Assembly (NCBI RefSeq): GCF_012927125.1
Contig: NZ_JABBFZ010000006.1
Span: forward strand, 248,001 to 312,000
DNA: 64,000 nt
Direction: 5' to 3'
Origin: Paraburkholderia antibiotica
GTDB lineage: Bacteria > Pseudomonadota > Gammaproteobacteria > Burkholderiales > Burkholderiaceae
The notes under the pieces were generated by a model. It searched no databases, was not told the origin of the DNA, and saw nothing but the letters and a program-made list of their open reading frames with translations. This document shows positions 54,399 to 62,872 of this stretch, piece after piece (the first letter of the stretch is position 1; every line of letters begins with the position of its first letter). The position numbers and the translations under genes are program-made.

Positions 54399-54447
54399 CT
54401 AACGTCGACATCGGCCCTGCCGGCGTCCTGCTTCACCCGCTTGCCGC

Positions 54448-54693
54448 TCAGTTCGACGGGCGGCCGCAATCGGGCGGCGGTCCCTTCGGCGGCTGATTGC
54501 CGCCGCCATTACCGTCGCGCGGTGGCGGTGGCGGAGGACGGCCCGAATCCGACGGCGGCGATCCCGGCGGATGATCGAAACAGGGCGGTGGCGGCCGATT
54601 GCCGGAATCGCCCGCATCCGATTGCGCATGCGCGGTGAGAGATACGCCAAGTGCGCACGCGACCAGCGTGAGCGCTGCGAGCCTGCCTTTCAT
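54448..54693 (-). CDS. Small secreted proline-rich protein
   Basis: An 81-residue protein with a Sec signal peptide (LAALTLVACALGVSLTAHA) and a mature part that is almost all proline, glycine and aspartate, with two cysteines (PPPPCFDHPPG and PPPDCGRPSN) that could form a disulfide. Start ATG 54693 has GAGGACAGG upstream. I do not recognise a family; a cell-surface or periplasmic role is possible. Confidence 0.6.
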   Translation of the reverse strand: MKGRLAALTLVACALGVSLTAHAQSDAGDSGNRPPPPCFDHPPGSPPSDSGRPPPPPPRDGNGGGNQPPKGPPPDCGRPSN

Positions 54694-54841
54694 TACCTGT
54701 CCTCGTTCGTGCGTCGCCGATGCGACAACACGAAGGACCTTACCGTGTGGATTGCAGGGATTGCGCGGCCGTAAGTTTGGGGAAGCCTTACGCGGCCTCT
54801 CCTTCTCCTCTTCACGCCGCCACGCCTTCACGACATCACGT

Positions 54842-55756
54842 CTACCCCGCCGCCTGCCGCGCCCTCCCGCCTTTCGAGCGCGACGCCCGGATCAGCTTCA
54901 GAAACGCCTGCAAAATCGGCGAACTGTCGTCGCGCCGATACAGACAGCTCAACTCGATCTCGCGCAACTGCGTCGATCTGAGCGGCCGATACACAACACC
55001 TGGCAGACGCAGATTGACCGCCGATTCGGTCGTCACGCACACGCCGAAACGGCTCGCCACCAGCGCGATGCAGGTGACGACGTCCTCGACTTCCTGCTCG
55101 ACGCGCAGACGCACGCCCTCGGCGCGAAACGCCGCCGCGACCTCCTGCGCGAGCCCATGCACCGGCGCGTTCGGATACAGGATCATCCGCTCGTTATCGA
55201 GGTCGCGCAGCCTGATGGTTTTCTTCTCGCACAGCGGATGCCCTTCGTAAAGCGCGACCAGATACGATTCGCGCTGCACCCAGTCGACCGCGATATCGGC
55301 CTCGTTCGGCACCAGCCGATTGAAGCCGATCGTGATGCGCCGCTCGCGCAGCGCCGCGATCTGCTCGGCCTTCGACATGTTGTGCAAGCCGATCTTCACC
55401 GCCGGCCGCTCGGTGTGGAAGTCGGCGAGCAGACGCGGAATCACGTTCAGAATCCCTGAACTGAAAATGCCGACGTCGAGTCGGCCCGTGTAGCCGTTGC
55501 CCGCCAGTTGCGTCTGCTCCTCCGCGCGCCGCGACAGCGCCAGAATGTTCGGCACTTCCTCGAGCAGCGCGCGCCCCGCTTCCGTCAGCTCCGCGCCCTT
55601 GCTGGTGCGGATAAAAAGCTGCGTGCCGAGCTCCTCCTCCAACGCGCGGATGTTGCGCGTGAGCGGCGGCTGCGCGATATGCAGCCGTTCGGCCGCGCGC
55701 CCAAAATTCAGCTCCTCGGCCAGCGCAAGGAAATAACGCATCTGCTTCAGTTCCAT
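54842..55756 (-). CDS. LysR-type regulator of the lower meta-cleavage operon
   Basis: A 304-residue LysR protein whose first 60 residues ([37 protein letters not shown]) resemble the BenM/CatM subgroup. It is divergent from the tautomerase operon, and ATAC-N7-GTAT sites lie in the gap. I start at ATG 55756 because the longer frame has no homology. The effector is likely an aromatic ring-cleavage intermediate. Confidence 0.82.
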   Translation of the reverse strand: MELKQMRYFLALAEELNFGRAAERLHIAQPPLTRNIRALEEELGTQLFIRTSKGAELTEAGRALLEEVPNILALSRRAEEQTQLAGNGYTGRLDVGIFSSGILNVIPRLLADFHTERPAVKIGLHNMSKAEQIAALRERRITIGFNRLVPNEADIAVDWVQRESYLVALYEGHPLCEKKTIRLRDLDNERMILYPNAPVHGLAQEVAAAFRAEGVRLRVEQEVEDVVTCIALVASRFGVCVTTESAVNLRLPGVVYRPLRSTQLREIELSCLYRRDDSSPILQAFLKLIRASRSKGGRARQAAG

Positions 55757-55804
55757 CGGTCCGTTTCCGTGCGCATTGACGCGCTTCAGGGTGCGATTCG
55801 ATTC

Positions 55805-55819
55805 ATACCGAAACAGTAT
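55805..55819 (+). promoter_or_regulatory. BenM/CatM-type site ATAC-N7-GTAT before the meta operon
   Basis: ATAC (55805-55808), CGAAACA, GTAT (55816-55819). AAACAGTAT recurs 21 bp later (55832-55840) and another GTAT lies at 55847-55850, giving same-face half-sites spaced by about two helical turns. This suits binding of the divergent LysR regulator. Confidence 0.55.
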
Positions 55820-55970
55820 CAGATTTTCAAAAAACAGTATTGGACGGTATGTCGCCCGAGCGGCCATCATGGCGGGCGATCCATCTGGCGCCGCCGCATT
55901 GCCGCAAGCGTAGTCCCCATCGCTTGCGCAGCGCGCCGCCTACTCCCCGCCTGGACAACCCGGAGACATC

Positions 55971-56180
55971 ATGCCGATCATCCACATTTCCCTCGTCGAA
56001 GGTCGCGACGAAGCCGCGATCAAGGCTTGCGTCAAGGCCGTCGCGCGTACGGTGCACGAAACGCTCGGCGCGCCGCTCAATTCCATTCGCGTCTACGCAA
56101 CGGTCACGCCGGCCACGCACTGGGCCGTCGGCGATCAGACCAAGGACGAAATCGCCGCTGCACAGGAGAAGGCCAAATGA
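55971..56180 (+). CDS. 4-Oxalocrotonate tautomerase
   Basis: A 69-residue protein with catalytic Pro1 exposed after removal of Met ([19 protein letters not shown]), Arg11, and Arg near SIRVYATV, as in DmpI/XylH-type tautomerases. It converts 2-hydroxymuconate (enol) to the keto isomer. GGAGACATC precedes the ATG. It overlaps the next gene by four bases. Confidence 0.88.
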   Translation: MPIIHISLVEGRDEAAIKACVKAVARTVHETLGAPLNSIRVYATVTPATHWAVGDQTKDEIAAAQEKAK

Positions 56181-56992
56181 CGCCGCAACAGATCGAAGCC
56201 GCGGCCCGCGCGCTCGTGGAAGCCGAACGTAGCCGCGAATACATCGCGCCGCTGCGCGAAACCTACGAACAACTGAGTATCGACGACGCGTACGCAATCC
56301 AGCGCGTGAACACCGAACGGCGTATCGCCGACGGCCGTCGCGTGGTCGGCTGCAAGATCGGTCTGACGTCGGTCGCGGTACAGAAACAGCTCGGCGTCGA
56401 CCGGCCCGATTTCGGCATGCTGTTCGACGACATGGGCTACGGCGACGGCGAACCGATTCCCGCGTCGATTCTCACGCAACCGAAGATCGAAGCGGAAATC
56501 GCGTTCGTGATCGGCCGCGATCTGAACCTGCGCAATCCCGGCCAGCTCGACGTGTTGAACGCGATCGACTACGCGCTGCCGGCGCTGGAAATCGTCGGTA
56601 GCCGCATTGCCAACTGGAACATCCGCATTACCGACACGATCGCGGACAACGCGTCGTCGTCGGCCTTCGTGCTTGGCAACAGCCCGCGCAAGCTGGCGGA
56701 TTTCGACCTGCGCCTGTGCGGCATGGTGATGGAGCGACGCGGCGAGCCGGTCTCGGTCGGCGCGGGCGCGGCCTGCCTCGGCCATCCGATCAACGCAGTC
56801 GTATGGCTCGCACGCACGATGGCCGCGCTCGGCACGCCGCTCAAAGCCGGCGATCTGGTGCTGTCCGGCGCGCTCGGCCCGATGGTCGCGGTTACGCCCG
56901 GCGACATCTTCGAGGCGCGCATCAACGGACTGGGCTCGGTGCGAGCCGTGTTCGACACCGCCACCTCCAACGCGAACGAGGCACGTCAATGA
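56177..56992 (+). CDS. 2-Keto-4-pentenoate hydratase
   Basis: A 271-residue hydratase of the MhpD/DmpE family, with [30 protein letters not shown] (metal-binding acidic residues) and [14 protein letters not shown]. It adds water to 2-oxopent-4-enoate. Start ATG 56177 overlaps the tautomerase stop. GCKIGLTS distinguishes it from the decarboxylase that follows. Confidence 0.87.
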   Translation: MTPQQIEAAARALVEAERSREYIAPLRETYEQLSIDDAYAIQRVNTERRIADGRRVVGCKIGLTSVAVQKQLGVDRPDFGMLFDDMGYGDGEPIPASILTQPKIEAEIAFVIGRDLNLRNPGQLDVLNAIDYALPALEIVGSRIANWNIRITDTIADNASSSAFVLGNSPRKLADFDLRLCGMVMERRGEPVSVGAGAACLGHPINAVVWLARTMAALGTPLKAGDLVLSGALGPMVAVTPGDIFEARINGLGSVRAVFDTATSNANEARQ

Positions 56993-57756
56993 GTCAGATC
57001 AATCAATACGCGATGCTACTCGACGACGCAGCGCGCACCGCCACCGAAGTCTCGCAGTTCGACCCCGAAGGCCGTCTGTCGCTGGATCAGGCCTACGAAA
57101 TTCAGGCGGCGTCGATCCAGCGTCGCGTTGCGCGCGGCGAACGCCGCGTCGGCGTGAAGATGGGTTTCACGAGCCGCGCGAAGATGGTGCAGATGGGCCT
57201 GTCCGATGTGATCTGGGGACGCCTGACCGCCGGCATGCAGATCGAGGAAGGCGGCTCGGTCGATTTCTCGCGCTTCGTGCATCCGCGCGTCGAACCGGAA
57301 ATCGCCTTCGTGCTCAAGCATTCGCTCGAGGGCGACGTGACCGGACCGCAAGCACTCGCGGCCGTCGAGGCGATCGCGCCGGCGCTTGAAATCATCGACT
57401 CGCGCTACAAGGACTTCAAATTCACGCTGCCCGAAGTGATCGCGGATAACGCGTCGTCGAGCGGCTTCGTGATCGGCGCGTGGCGCGATCCGCGCACCGA
57501 CTTCAGCAACCTCGGTCTCACGCTGAACATCGACGGACGCGTCGTGCAGGTCGGCTCGACCGCCGCGCTGCTCGGTCATCCGCTGCGCTCGCTGGTCGCC
57601 GCCGCGCGTCTGTCCGCGCAAGCCGGCGAGCCGCTGCAGGCCGGCTGGATCGTGATGGCGGGCGGTGCGACGCCGGCCGAATGGATCAAGCCGGGACAGT
57701 ATGTGTCGGTCGACATGGAACAGCTCGGCAGCGCGGGCTTTCACGTCAGGGGTTGA
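56989..57756 (+). CDS. 4-Oxalocrotonate decarboxylase
   Basis: A 255-residue paralogue of the hydratase, with [31 protein letters not shown] and [12 protein letters not shown], the pattern of DmpH/XylI decarboxylases. It removes CO2 from 4-oxalocrotonate to give the hydratase substrate. Its ATG overlaps the hydratase stop (ATGA), matching the physical pairing of these two enzymes in known pathways. Confidence 0.87.
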   Translation: MSQINQYAMLLDDAARTATEVSQFDPEGRLSLDQAYEIQAASIQRRVARGERRVGVKMGFTSRAKMVQMGLSDVIWGRLTAGMQIEEGGSVDFSRFVHPRVEPEIAFVLKHSLEGDVTGPQALAAVEAIAPALEIIDSRYKDFKFTLPEVIADNASSSGFVIGAWRDPRTDFSNLGLTLNIDGRVVQVGSTAALLGHPLRSLVAAARLSAQAGEPLQAGWIVMAGGATPAEWIKPGQYVSVDMEQLGSAGFHVRG

Positions 57757-57783
57757 CGCGCCGCGCAGCGCATCGGCTGTAGA

Positions 57784-57797
57784 GCGCCGGCCGGCGC
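57784..57797. repeat. 14-bp perfect palindrome between decarboxylase and dehydrogenase genes
   Basis: GCGCCGGCCGGCGC in a 96-bp gap. It has no T-run and may be an mRNA stem or chance in GC-rich DNA. Confidence 0.3.
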
Positions 57798-57852
57798 GCC
57801 GCTCAACCTCGAGCACGCAACCAGCAGCATCAAGCATGATTCCGGAGTGAAT

Positions 57853-58812
57853 ATGACAGGTAAGGTCAAAGTGGCGATCATCGGCTCGGGCAATATCGGC
57901 ACCGATCTGATGATCAAGGTAATGCGCAACAGCAAGCACCTCGAAATGAGCGCGATGGTCGGCGTCGATCCGCAATCGGACGGCCTCGCGCGCGCGAGCC
58001 GACTCGGCGTGACCACCACCGCCGAAGGCCTCGACGGGCTGCTCAAGCTCGATCTGTTCAAGGACATCGACATCGTGTTCGATGCGACCTCGGCAGGCGC
58101 GCACAAGCGTCACAACGACGTGCTGCAACAGCATGGCGTGCAGGTGATCGACCTGACGCCCGCGGCGATCGGCCCGTACGTGATCCCGGCGATCAACCTC
58201 GAAGCCGAGAACGCGACCAACATGAACATGGTCACCTGCGGCGGCCAGGCGACGATACCGATGGTGGCGGCGGTGTCGCGCGTCGCGAAGGTGCACTACG
58301 CGGAGATCGTCGCGTCGATCGCGAGCAAATCGGCGGGACCCGGCACGCGTGCGAACATCGATGAGTTTACCGAGACGACGCGCAGTGCGATCGAAACGCT
58401 CGGCAGCGCGACGCGCGGCAAGGCGATCATCGTGCTGAATCCGGCCGAGCCGCCGCTGATCATGCGCGACACCGTGTTCGTGCTGTCCGAGCTTGCGGAC
58501 CAGCAGGCGATCGAAGACAGCATCGCGCGGATGGTGGCGAGCGTGCAGGCGTATGTGCCGGGCTATCGCCTGAAACAGAAGGTGCAGTTCGACTTGGTCT
58601 CGCCGGACCAGCCGCTAAACGTGCCGGGCCTCGGACCGAAGCATGGCCTGAAGACCTCGGTGTTCCTCGAAGTGGAAGGCGCCGCTCACTATCTGCCTGC
58701 CTACGCGGGCAATCTCGACATCATGACGTCGGCCGCGCTCGCCTGCGCCGACATGATGGCGCGCCGCCGTATCGCGGCCGGCATCGCGCGTGGACACAAG
58801 GAGGCCGTGTAA
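57853..58812 (+). CDS. mhpF: Acetaldehyde dehydrogenase, acylating
   Basis: A 319-residue enzyme (DmpF/MhpF type) turning acetaldehyde, NAD and CoA into acetyl-CoA. It shows the NAD motif [15 protein letters not shown], the catalytic Cys in [12 protein letters not shown] and [14 protein letters not shown]. The ATG at 57853 has GGAGTGA upstream; a GTG at 57847 overlaps that site and is less likely. It channels acetaldehyde from the aldolase encoded next. Confidence 0.92.
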   Translation: MTGKVKVAIIGSGNIGTDLMIKVMRNSKHLEMSAMVGVDPQSDGLARASRLGVTTTAEGLDGLLKLDLFKDIDIVFDATSAGAHKRHNDVLQQHGVQVIDLTPAAIGPYVIPAINLEAENATNMNMVTCGGQATIPMVAAVSRVAKVHYAEIVASIASKSAGPGTRANIDEFTETTRSAIETLGSATRGKAIIVLNPAEPPLIMRDTVFVLSELADQQAIEDSIARMVASVQAYVPGYRLKQKVQFDLVSPDQPLNVPGLGPKHGLKTSVFLEVEGAAHYLPAYAGNLDIMTSAALACADMMARRRIAAGIARGHKEAV

Positions 58813-59876
58813 TGACAACGATCGACAAGAAGCTCTATATCTCCGACGTCACGCTGCGTGACGGCAGCCACGCGATTCGCCATCAGTACAGCATCGCGCA
58901 CGTGAAGGCGATTGCGGCCGCGCTCGATCAGGCCGGCGTCGACAGCATCGAAGTCGCGCACGGTGACGGCGTGGAAGGCTCGAGCTTCAACTACGGTTTC
59001 GGCGCGCATAGCGACGTCGAGTGGATCGCGGCCGCAGCCGAGAGCGTGACGACCGCCAAGATCGCGACGCTGCTGATTCCCGGCATCGGCACGATGCACG
59101 ATCTGCGCAACGCGTACGATGCCGGCGCGCGCGTCGTGCGGGTCGCCACGCATTGCACGGAAGCGGACGTGTCGCGCCAGCATCTGGAATTCGCGCGCGA
59201 ACTCGGCATGGACCCGGTCGGCTTCCTGATGATGAGCCACATGACCACGCCGCAGAAGCTCGCCGAACAGGCGAAGCTGATGGAGAGCTACGGCGCGAGC
59301 TGCGTGTACGTGGTCGACTCGGGCGGCGCGCTCGGCATGAACGACATCCGCGATCGTTTCCGCGCGTTCAAGGACGTGCTGAAGGCCGATACGCAGACCG
59401 GCATGCATGCGCACCACAACCTGAGCCTGGGCGTCGCGAATTCGCTGGTGGCGGTCGAGGAAGGCTGCGATCGCATCGATGCATCGCTGGCCGGCATGGG
59501 TGCCGGCGCGGGCAACGCGCCGCTCGAAGTGTTTATCGCGGCGGCGGAGCGTCAGGGGTGGCACCACGGCTGCGATCTGTATCGCCTGATGGATGCCGCC
59601 GACGATCTCGTGCGGCCGCTGCAGGATCGGCCGGTGCGGGTGGATCGCGAAACGCTTGCGCTGGGTTATGCGGGCGTGTATTCGAGCTTCCTGCGGCATG
59701 CGGAAATCGCGGCCAGAAAGTATGGGATCAAGACCGTCGATATCCTGGTGGAGCTTGGACGCCGCAAGATGGTGGGCGGGCAGGAGGATATGATCGTCGA
59801 CGTCGCTCTGGATTTGCGTAAGCGTGACGCACATGAAGCGGCGCGCGTCGAGCCGACGATGAGCGAGGCGGGTTGA
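58812..59876 (+). CDS. mhpE: 4-Hydroxy-2-oxovalerate aldolase
   Basis: A 354-residue TIM-barrel aldolase (DmpG/MhpE type). [14 protein letters not shown] gives the metal-binding Asp and catalytic Arg; [10 protein letters not shown] gives the metal-binding His pair. It splits 4-hydroxy-2-oxopentanoate into pyruvate and acetaldehyde. The stop of the dehydrogenase overlaps its ATG, consistent with the known aldolase-dehydrogenase complex. Last gene before a strong terminator. Confidence 0.93.
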   Translation: MTTIDKKLYISDVTLRDGSHAIRHQYSIAHVKAIAAALDQAGVDSIEVAHGDGVEGSSFNYGFGAHSDVEWIAAAAESVTTAKIATLLIPGIGTMHDLRNAYDAGARVVRVATHCTEADVSRQHLEFARELGMDPVGFLMMSHMTTPQKLAEQAKLMESYGASCVYVVDSGGALGMNDIRDRFRAFKDVLKADTQTGMHAHHNLSLGVANSLVAVEEGCDRIDASLAGMGAGAGNAPLEVFIAAAERQGWHHGCDLYRLMDAADDLVRPLQDRPVRVDRETLALGYAGVYSSFLRHAEIAARKYGIKTVDILVELGRRKMVGGQEDMIVDVALDLRKRDAHEAARVEPTMSEAG

Positions 59877-59899
59877 GGTAGTGCAGTAGCGAAGTAGGG

Positions 59900-59932
59900 A
59901 CGCGGCCTGGTGGGTGAAGGCCGCGTTTTTTA
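59900..59932 (+). terminator. Strong rho-independent terminator of the meta operon
   Basis: ACGCGGCC (59900-59907) and GGCCGCGT (59919-59926) form an 8-bp stem with an 11-base loop followed by a run of T's. Confidence 0.85.
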
Positions 59933-59945
59933 TTTTGTAGTGCGG

Positions 59946-60066
59946 TTATTCGTTGAGGAGGCGCTTTACTTCTTCGAAGAATGATGCGGTTGCCATCGAG
60001 CGCAAGGCCGCCAATGACGAACTGCGCAAGGTATGGCTTGCTCAGGTGCAGATACCAGGCGCCTGA
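59946..60066. pseudogene. Gene remnants between the meta operon and the Rhs array
   Basis: On the minus strand a tiny frame (59996-59946) reads MATASFFEEVKRLLNE then stops; on the plus strand a frame ending at 60066 reads IERKAANDELRKVWLAQVQIPGA. Both look like protein ends without bodies. I do not recognise the parents. They mark a patched junction between the conserved operon and the Rhs island. Confidence 0.3.
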
Positions 60067-60092
60067 CCATTACCGCCAAGTAAAAGAACGAA

Positions 60093-60115
60093 GGGCCGTA
60101 ATCGCGGCCCCTTTT
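60093..60115 (-). terminator. GGGCCG-TAATCG-CGGCCC hairpin after Rhs cassette 1
   Basis: A 6-bp stem with loop TAATCG, T-rich on both sides (CTTTT on the plus side, TTCGTTCTTTT on the minus side), directly downstream of the last cassette gene. The same hairpin, with loop CAATCG, recurs at 61754-61775. Confidence 0.6.
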
Positions 60116-60119
60116 ATAA

Positions 60120-60302
60120 CTAGACTCGACTTGCGAAGTTCTTCAACACGTCTGCTATCTCCAGTGCCTCCGACTCAGACAATTCGACTGGATCACCTTC
60201 TTTTGTCACTGCTTTGATATGAATGGATGACTCTTGCTCGATCCATATCCGAAGCGCTCCATCGCTTGATTCAAAGTAATCTTTCTCTTTTCCGGCGTGC
60301 AT
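60120..60302 (-). CDS. Candidate immunity protein, cassette 1
   Basis: A 60-residue acidic protein (DYFESSDGALRIWIEQESS, EGDPVELSESEALEIADVL) immediately downstream of a short Rhs C-terminal fragment, two bases after its stop. Small acidic genes in this place usually encode the antitoxin. I do not recognise a family. Confidence 0.55.
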   Translation of the reverse strand: MHAGKEKDYFESSDGALRIWIEQESSIHIKAVTKEGDPVELSESEALEIADVLKNFASRV

Positions 60303-60304
60303 TG

Positions 60305-60709
60305 CTATTCACCTTTAGTTGGGAAATGAGGATTGCCATCGTCTGGCGAAACAACCTTCACCTTCCCCGTTGAGTCATAAGCATGCATATGGTCAACAGC
60401 GGCTTTGAGATCGTTGTAGGGCAATCCTGTTGTCTGATCTATATGACCACGGCCCAGTCGGAGACGTTCTTTCCCTGTACACGGACATTTCCGTTTTATC
60501 GGCGCACCAGAGGCATCTTGCTTCGCCACGACGAGTCCCCTTTGATTCGCGAGATCTCGAATCTCAGTGCGCGTTTTGTCCGTTATATCCGCCGCGCTGA
60601 TTGTCGGCGGAGTTGTCACGCTTAAACCAAGCGGATCGATCCAGTCAACCGGATTCGGCGCATATGCATGGACATTAGCTGTCTCGGAGAAGGGCTGACA
60701 CCCTGTCAA
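60305..60709 (-). CDS. Displaced Rhs C-terminal toxin fragment, cassette 1
   Basis: A 134-residue frame from TTG 60709. Only about 20 residues of Rhs core remain (ANVHAYAPNPVDWIDPLGL, the conserved end of the cage), followed by a unique tail with two close cysteines (RKCPCTGKERLRLGRGHID), DHMHAYDST and NPHFPTKGE. The Cys and His content suggests a nuclease-type fold, not proven. There is no ribosome site of note and the 5' end overlaps the preceding immunity gene, so it may be silent until recombined. Confidence 0.55.
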   Translation of the reverse strand: MTGCQPFSETANVHAYAPNPVDWIDPLGLSVTTPPTISAADITDKTRTEIRDLANQRGLVVAKQDASGAPIKRKCPCTGKERLRLGRGHIDQTTGLPYNDLKAAVDHMHAYDSTGKVKVVSPDDGNPHFPTKGE

Positions 60710-61070
60710 CGCTTACTGACATGGTCTTAAACAACGCGGTGGACTCTCCCGACAGCGTTACCGTCAGAACTCCATTTTCGGTGCGCTCTATATCTAGGTT
60801 GCACCGATTGCCGCGACCAAATGATGTCATATTTACCTCATATAGGGGAAACAGAGATAACTCAACCTGAACTGTGTTTAGTCCCCTCCACTTTTCAGGA
60901 GGGGACGCAGGAAAGTCCTTCAGACAGAGAACAAATCGTGCGATTGGACCATCCCATCCAAGCTTAATTTCCTGTAAGTCCACGCCGCAGAAACTAAGAG
61001 CGTCTCCGTACAAAGACGACAGGAATTTTCCGTTGTCCAAATAGTTAAGGATTGGATTCACGTTTCTCAC
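60675..61070 (-). CDS. Candidate immunity protein, cassette 2 (Imm50-like)
   Basis: A 131-residue protein starting at GTG 61070, directly after the cassette 2 toxin stop. The pattern LGWDGPIARFVLCLKDFPASPPEKW and a beta-rich C-terminal half ending VTLSGESTALFKTMSVSVDRVSALL recall the Imm50 family, but I cannot confirm it. Base composition is clearly more AT-rich than the rest of the window. Its last 35 bp overlap the next cassette. Confidence 0.6.
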   Translation of the reverse strand: MRNVNPILNYLDNGKFLSSLYGDALSFCGVDLQEIKLGWDGPIARFVLCLKDFPASPPEKWRGLNTVQVELSLFPLYEVNMTSFGRGNRCNLDIERTENGVLTVTLSGESTALFKTMSVSVDRVSALLRDS

Positions 61071-61733
61071 TCATTGATCGAAAGGATAATGCGCTGCCGT
61101 CCCAAGCACCGAACCATTTCTGGTTTCGCCAGCTGGCCTTACGTTGAAATGCGGCCCTTGATCACCGATGCCCCCTTCGCCGAATTGATGTCCCGCACCA
61201 TGATCTTGAATAACGACCCGACTTCCATCTTCTCGGGTAAAGAGATACTCGCGTGTTTCCACGCGCTTACCGTTGCAAATGACCGGGCATCCTCCTCGTG
61301 AAGTCATGGGGGTCCTCGTGACGGAATCTGGACGTTGGCTCATCGGAATCCCTGCGTCACGTTTGGCCTGTCTGAAGGCGCCATTACGCCCCATCAACCC
61401 TAGGGGATCAACCCAGCTAATCGGGTTCGGAGCGTACTGGTAAACATTGACCCCACCCGCCAACCCAATCGGATCCTTCGTAATGAACCGCCCATTCTGC
61501 GGATCATAGTACCGGTGCCGGTTATAGGCGAGCCCCGTCTCCTCGTCATGATACTGCCCCTGGAACCGGATCCGGTTATCCGCGCCAACCGGATCGACGT
61601 TGCCATACGGTGCAGGCTTCACCCCACCCCACGCCTTATACCGAGCAAGCCACACCACCTTGCCCGACTGATCCACCATCTCCTGCGGCGTGCCCAGGTG
61701 GTCATTCTGGTAGATCCAGGCGCGGCCGGGCAT
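61071..61733 (-). CDS. Rhs core end plus C-terminal toxin, cassette 2
   Basis: A 220-residue protein: residues 1-90 are Rhs core ([51 protein letters not shown]), then a 125-residue tail with FRQAKRDAGIPMSQ, VVIQDHGAGHQFGEGG, GPHFNVRP and AAHYPF. This tail type recurs on many Rhs proteins and may be a nuclease, judging from its conserved histidines. A good GGAGG site precedes ATG 61733, but full-length Rhs reads through this point in frame, so the start may be artificial. A partner immunity gene follows directly. Confidence 0.7.
   Translation of the reverse strand: MPGRAWIYQNDHLGTPQEMVDQSGKVVWLARYKAWGGVKPAPYGNVDPVGADNRIRFQGQYHDEETGLAYNRHRYYDPQNGRFITKDPIGLAGGVNVYQYAPNPISWVDPLGLMGRNGAFRQAKRDAGIPMSQRPDSVTRTPMTSRGGCPVICNGKRVETREYLFTREDGSRVVIQDHGAGHQFGEGGIGDQGPHFNVRPAGETRNGSVLGTAAHYPFDQ
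61465..61713 (-). repeat. 249-bp Rhs core direct repeat, copy A
   Basis: Nearly identical to 62534-62782 (copy B) with scattered substitutions. It encodes the last part of the Rhs cage, from YQNDHLG to SKDPIG-like sequence. The shared length is ample for homologous recombination between cassettes. Confidence 0.8.
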
Positions 61734-61753
61734 GACCTCCAGGTAGATAAACC

Positions 61754-61775
61754 AAGGGCCGCAATCGCGGCCCTT
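61754..61775 (-). terminator. AAGGGCCG-CAATCG-CGGCCCTT hairpin after cassette 3
   Basis: A perfect 8-bp stem between the immunity gene of cassette 3 and the core of cassette 2. It is the same element as at 60093 (stem GGGCCG/CGGCCC, loop one base different). T-rich sequence follows on the plus side (CGTTTC) and on the minus side (GGTTTAT). Confidence 0.6.
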
Positions 61776-61780
61776 CGTTT

Positions 61781-62089
61781 CTATAACGGCTCAATCGGCG
61801 TACTGAGTTTCATATCCTTCTTCGAGCCAATCAGATATTTATCCAGCTTCAATGCCTTGATTTCTTCCAGGGTTGCTGCACGCCATTCCCATCCATCATC
61901 CCAGGCAAACCACCTGGCACGTTGAGTGTTTTCGGCTACGCATGCGTCAGCTATATCGGTCGTACAACTATCGAATTCGGCGGCGTAACCAATGACACCA
62001 CTACCTTCAACCTGTATAAAACATAGATAGTCACTTTGTTCATAGCTATCCACACTAGCTGCCATTGCGACATAGTATCTTTCGTTCAA
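61781..62089 (-). CDS. Candidate immunity protein, cassette 3
   Basis: A 102-residue acidic protein (MAASVDSYEQSDYLCFIQVEG, WFAWDDGWEWRAATLEEIKAL) downstream of the broken cassette 3 toxin. The frame begins at TTG 62089 with GAAGGTG upstream; ATG 62065 is an alternative start. I do not recognise a family. It is AT-rich compared with the flanking core repeat. Confidence 0.55.
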   Translation of the reverse strand: MNERYYVAMAASVDSYEQSDYLCFIQVEGSGVIGYAAEFDSCTTDIADACVAENTQRARWFAWDDGWEWRAATLEEIKALKLDKYLIGSKKDMKLSTPIEPL

Positions 62090-62104
62090 GGTTCACCTTC
62101 TCTT

Positions 62105-62862
62105 TTACTTCGGGAAAGAGGTAATTACCTGACTAGTTCCAGGGGCAGTAACTATCTTCACGCTGTTCAAGATTGGATTTCCTGCCGCGTTTCCAGAAAC
62201 ACCACCGCCCAATCCGGCTTCGGGATAGGGAATATCGTAGTTCCAGTTCCCATTGCCGCCAACAGTCGGAGTTATTCCACCCTGCACGGCCTTGCCCCAA
62301 GCCGCGTTGGTCGTCGCAATTGGATCATCCGAAAAACGCCATGTGATGGCTTCACTGGAATGTCATTTCCGTGCTGCATCACATGATCTGTTGCAGTTTC
62401 CCCCGTTCTAGGATTAGTTCTTGACCAGTCCAAACAGCCACACGCCGGGGGCGTGGTGGACGTCAGCCCGAGCGGATCAATCCAGCCAACCGGGTTGGGC
62501 GCGTACTGATAGACGTTGATGCCGCCTTGCAGCCCGATCGGATCCTTGCTGATGAACCGCCCATTCTGCGGATCATAGTACCGATACCAGTTATAGGCGA
62601 GCGCCGTCTCCTCGTCATGATACTGCCCCTGGAACCGGATCCGGTTATCCGTGCCAACCGGATCCGCCTTGCCATACGGTGCAGGCTTCACCCCACCCCA
62701 CGCCTTATACCGAGCAAGCCACACCACCTTGCCCGACTGATCCACCATCTCCTGCGGCGTGCCCAGGTGGTCATTCTGGTAGAAGTACGTCGCATGCCGG
62801 GTCTTTGCCGGCACCTGCACAAAGCGCCCATCCGTGCCCGTCGCGAGGAACGCCGGTTCCAC
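62105..62862 (-). pseudogene. Rhs core end plus C-terminal toxin, cassette 3, frameshifted
   Basis: The first frame (62862-62272) encodes Rhs core from YFYQNDHLG to [11 protein letters not shown] and the toxin start TGETATDHVMQHGNDIPVKPSHGVF, then runs out of phase. The second frame (to 62105) continues with QGGITPTVGGNGNWNYDIPYP and ends TSQVITSFPK. Adding one T to the run of five T's near 62332 (minus) restores one open frame with DDPIATTNAAWGKA. So either a one-base deletion inactivated it, the sequence has an error, or the site slips. The His content and VITSFP end resemble CdiA-type RNase toxins; this is tentative. Confidence 0.65.
62534..62782 (-). repeat. 249-bp Rhs core direct repeat, copy B
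   Basis: Near-identical partner of 61465-61713. The DNA on either side, including the toxin and immunity regions, is unrelated between the two, as expected for cassette exchange. Confidence 0.8.
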
Positions 62863-62872
62863 CAGATTCTCG

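Noticed and set aside
52850..54469. 539-residue Arg/His/Gln-rich open frame on the minus strand
   Set aside because: Antisense to the AAHS transporter, with no ribosome site and shadow-like composition.
59946..60066. Possible insertion-sequence remnant at the edge of the Rhs island
   Set aside because: No terminal inverted repeats, target duplication or transposase motif are visible; kept only as unidentified gene remnants.
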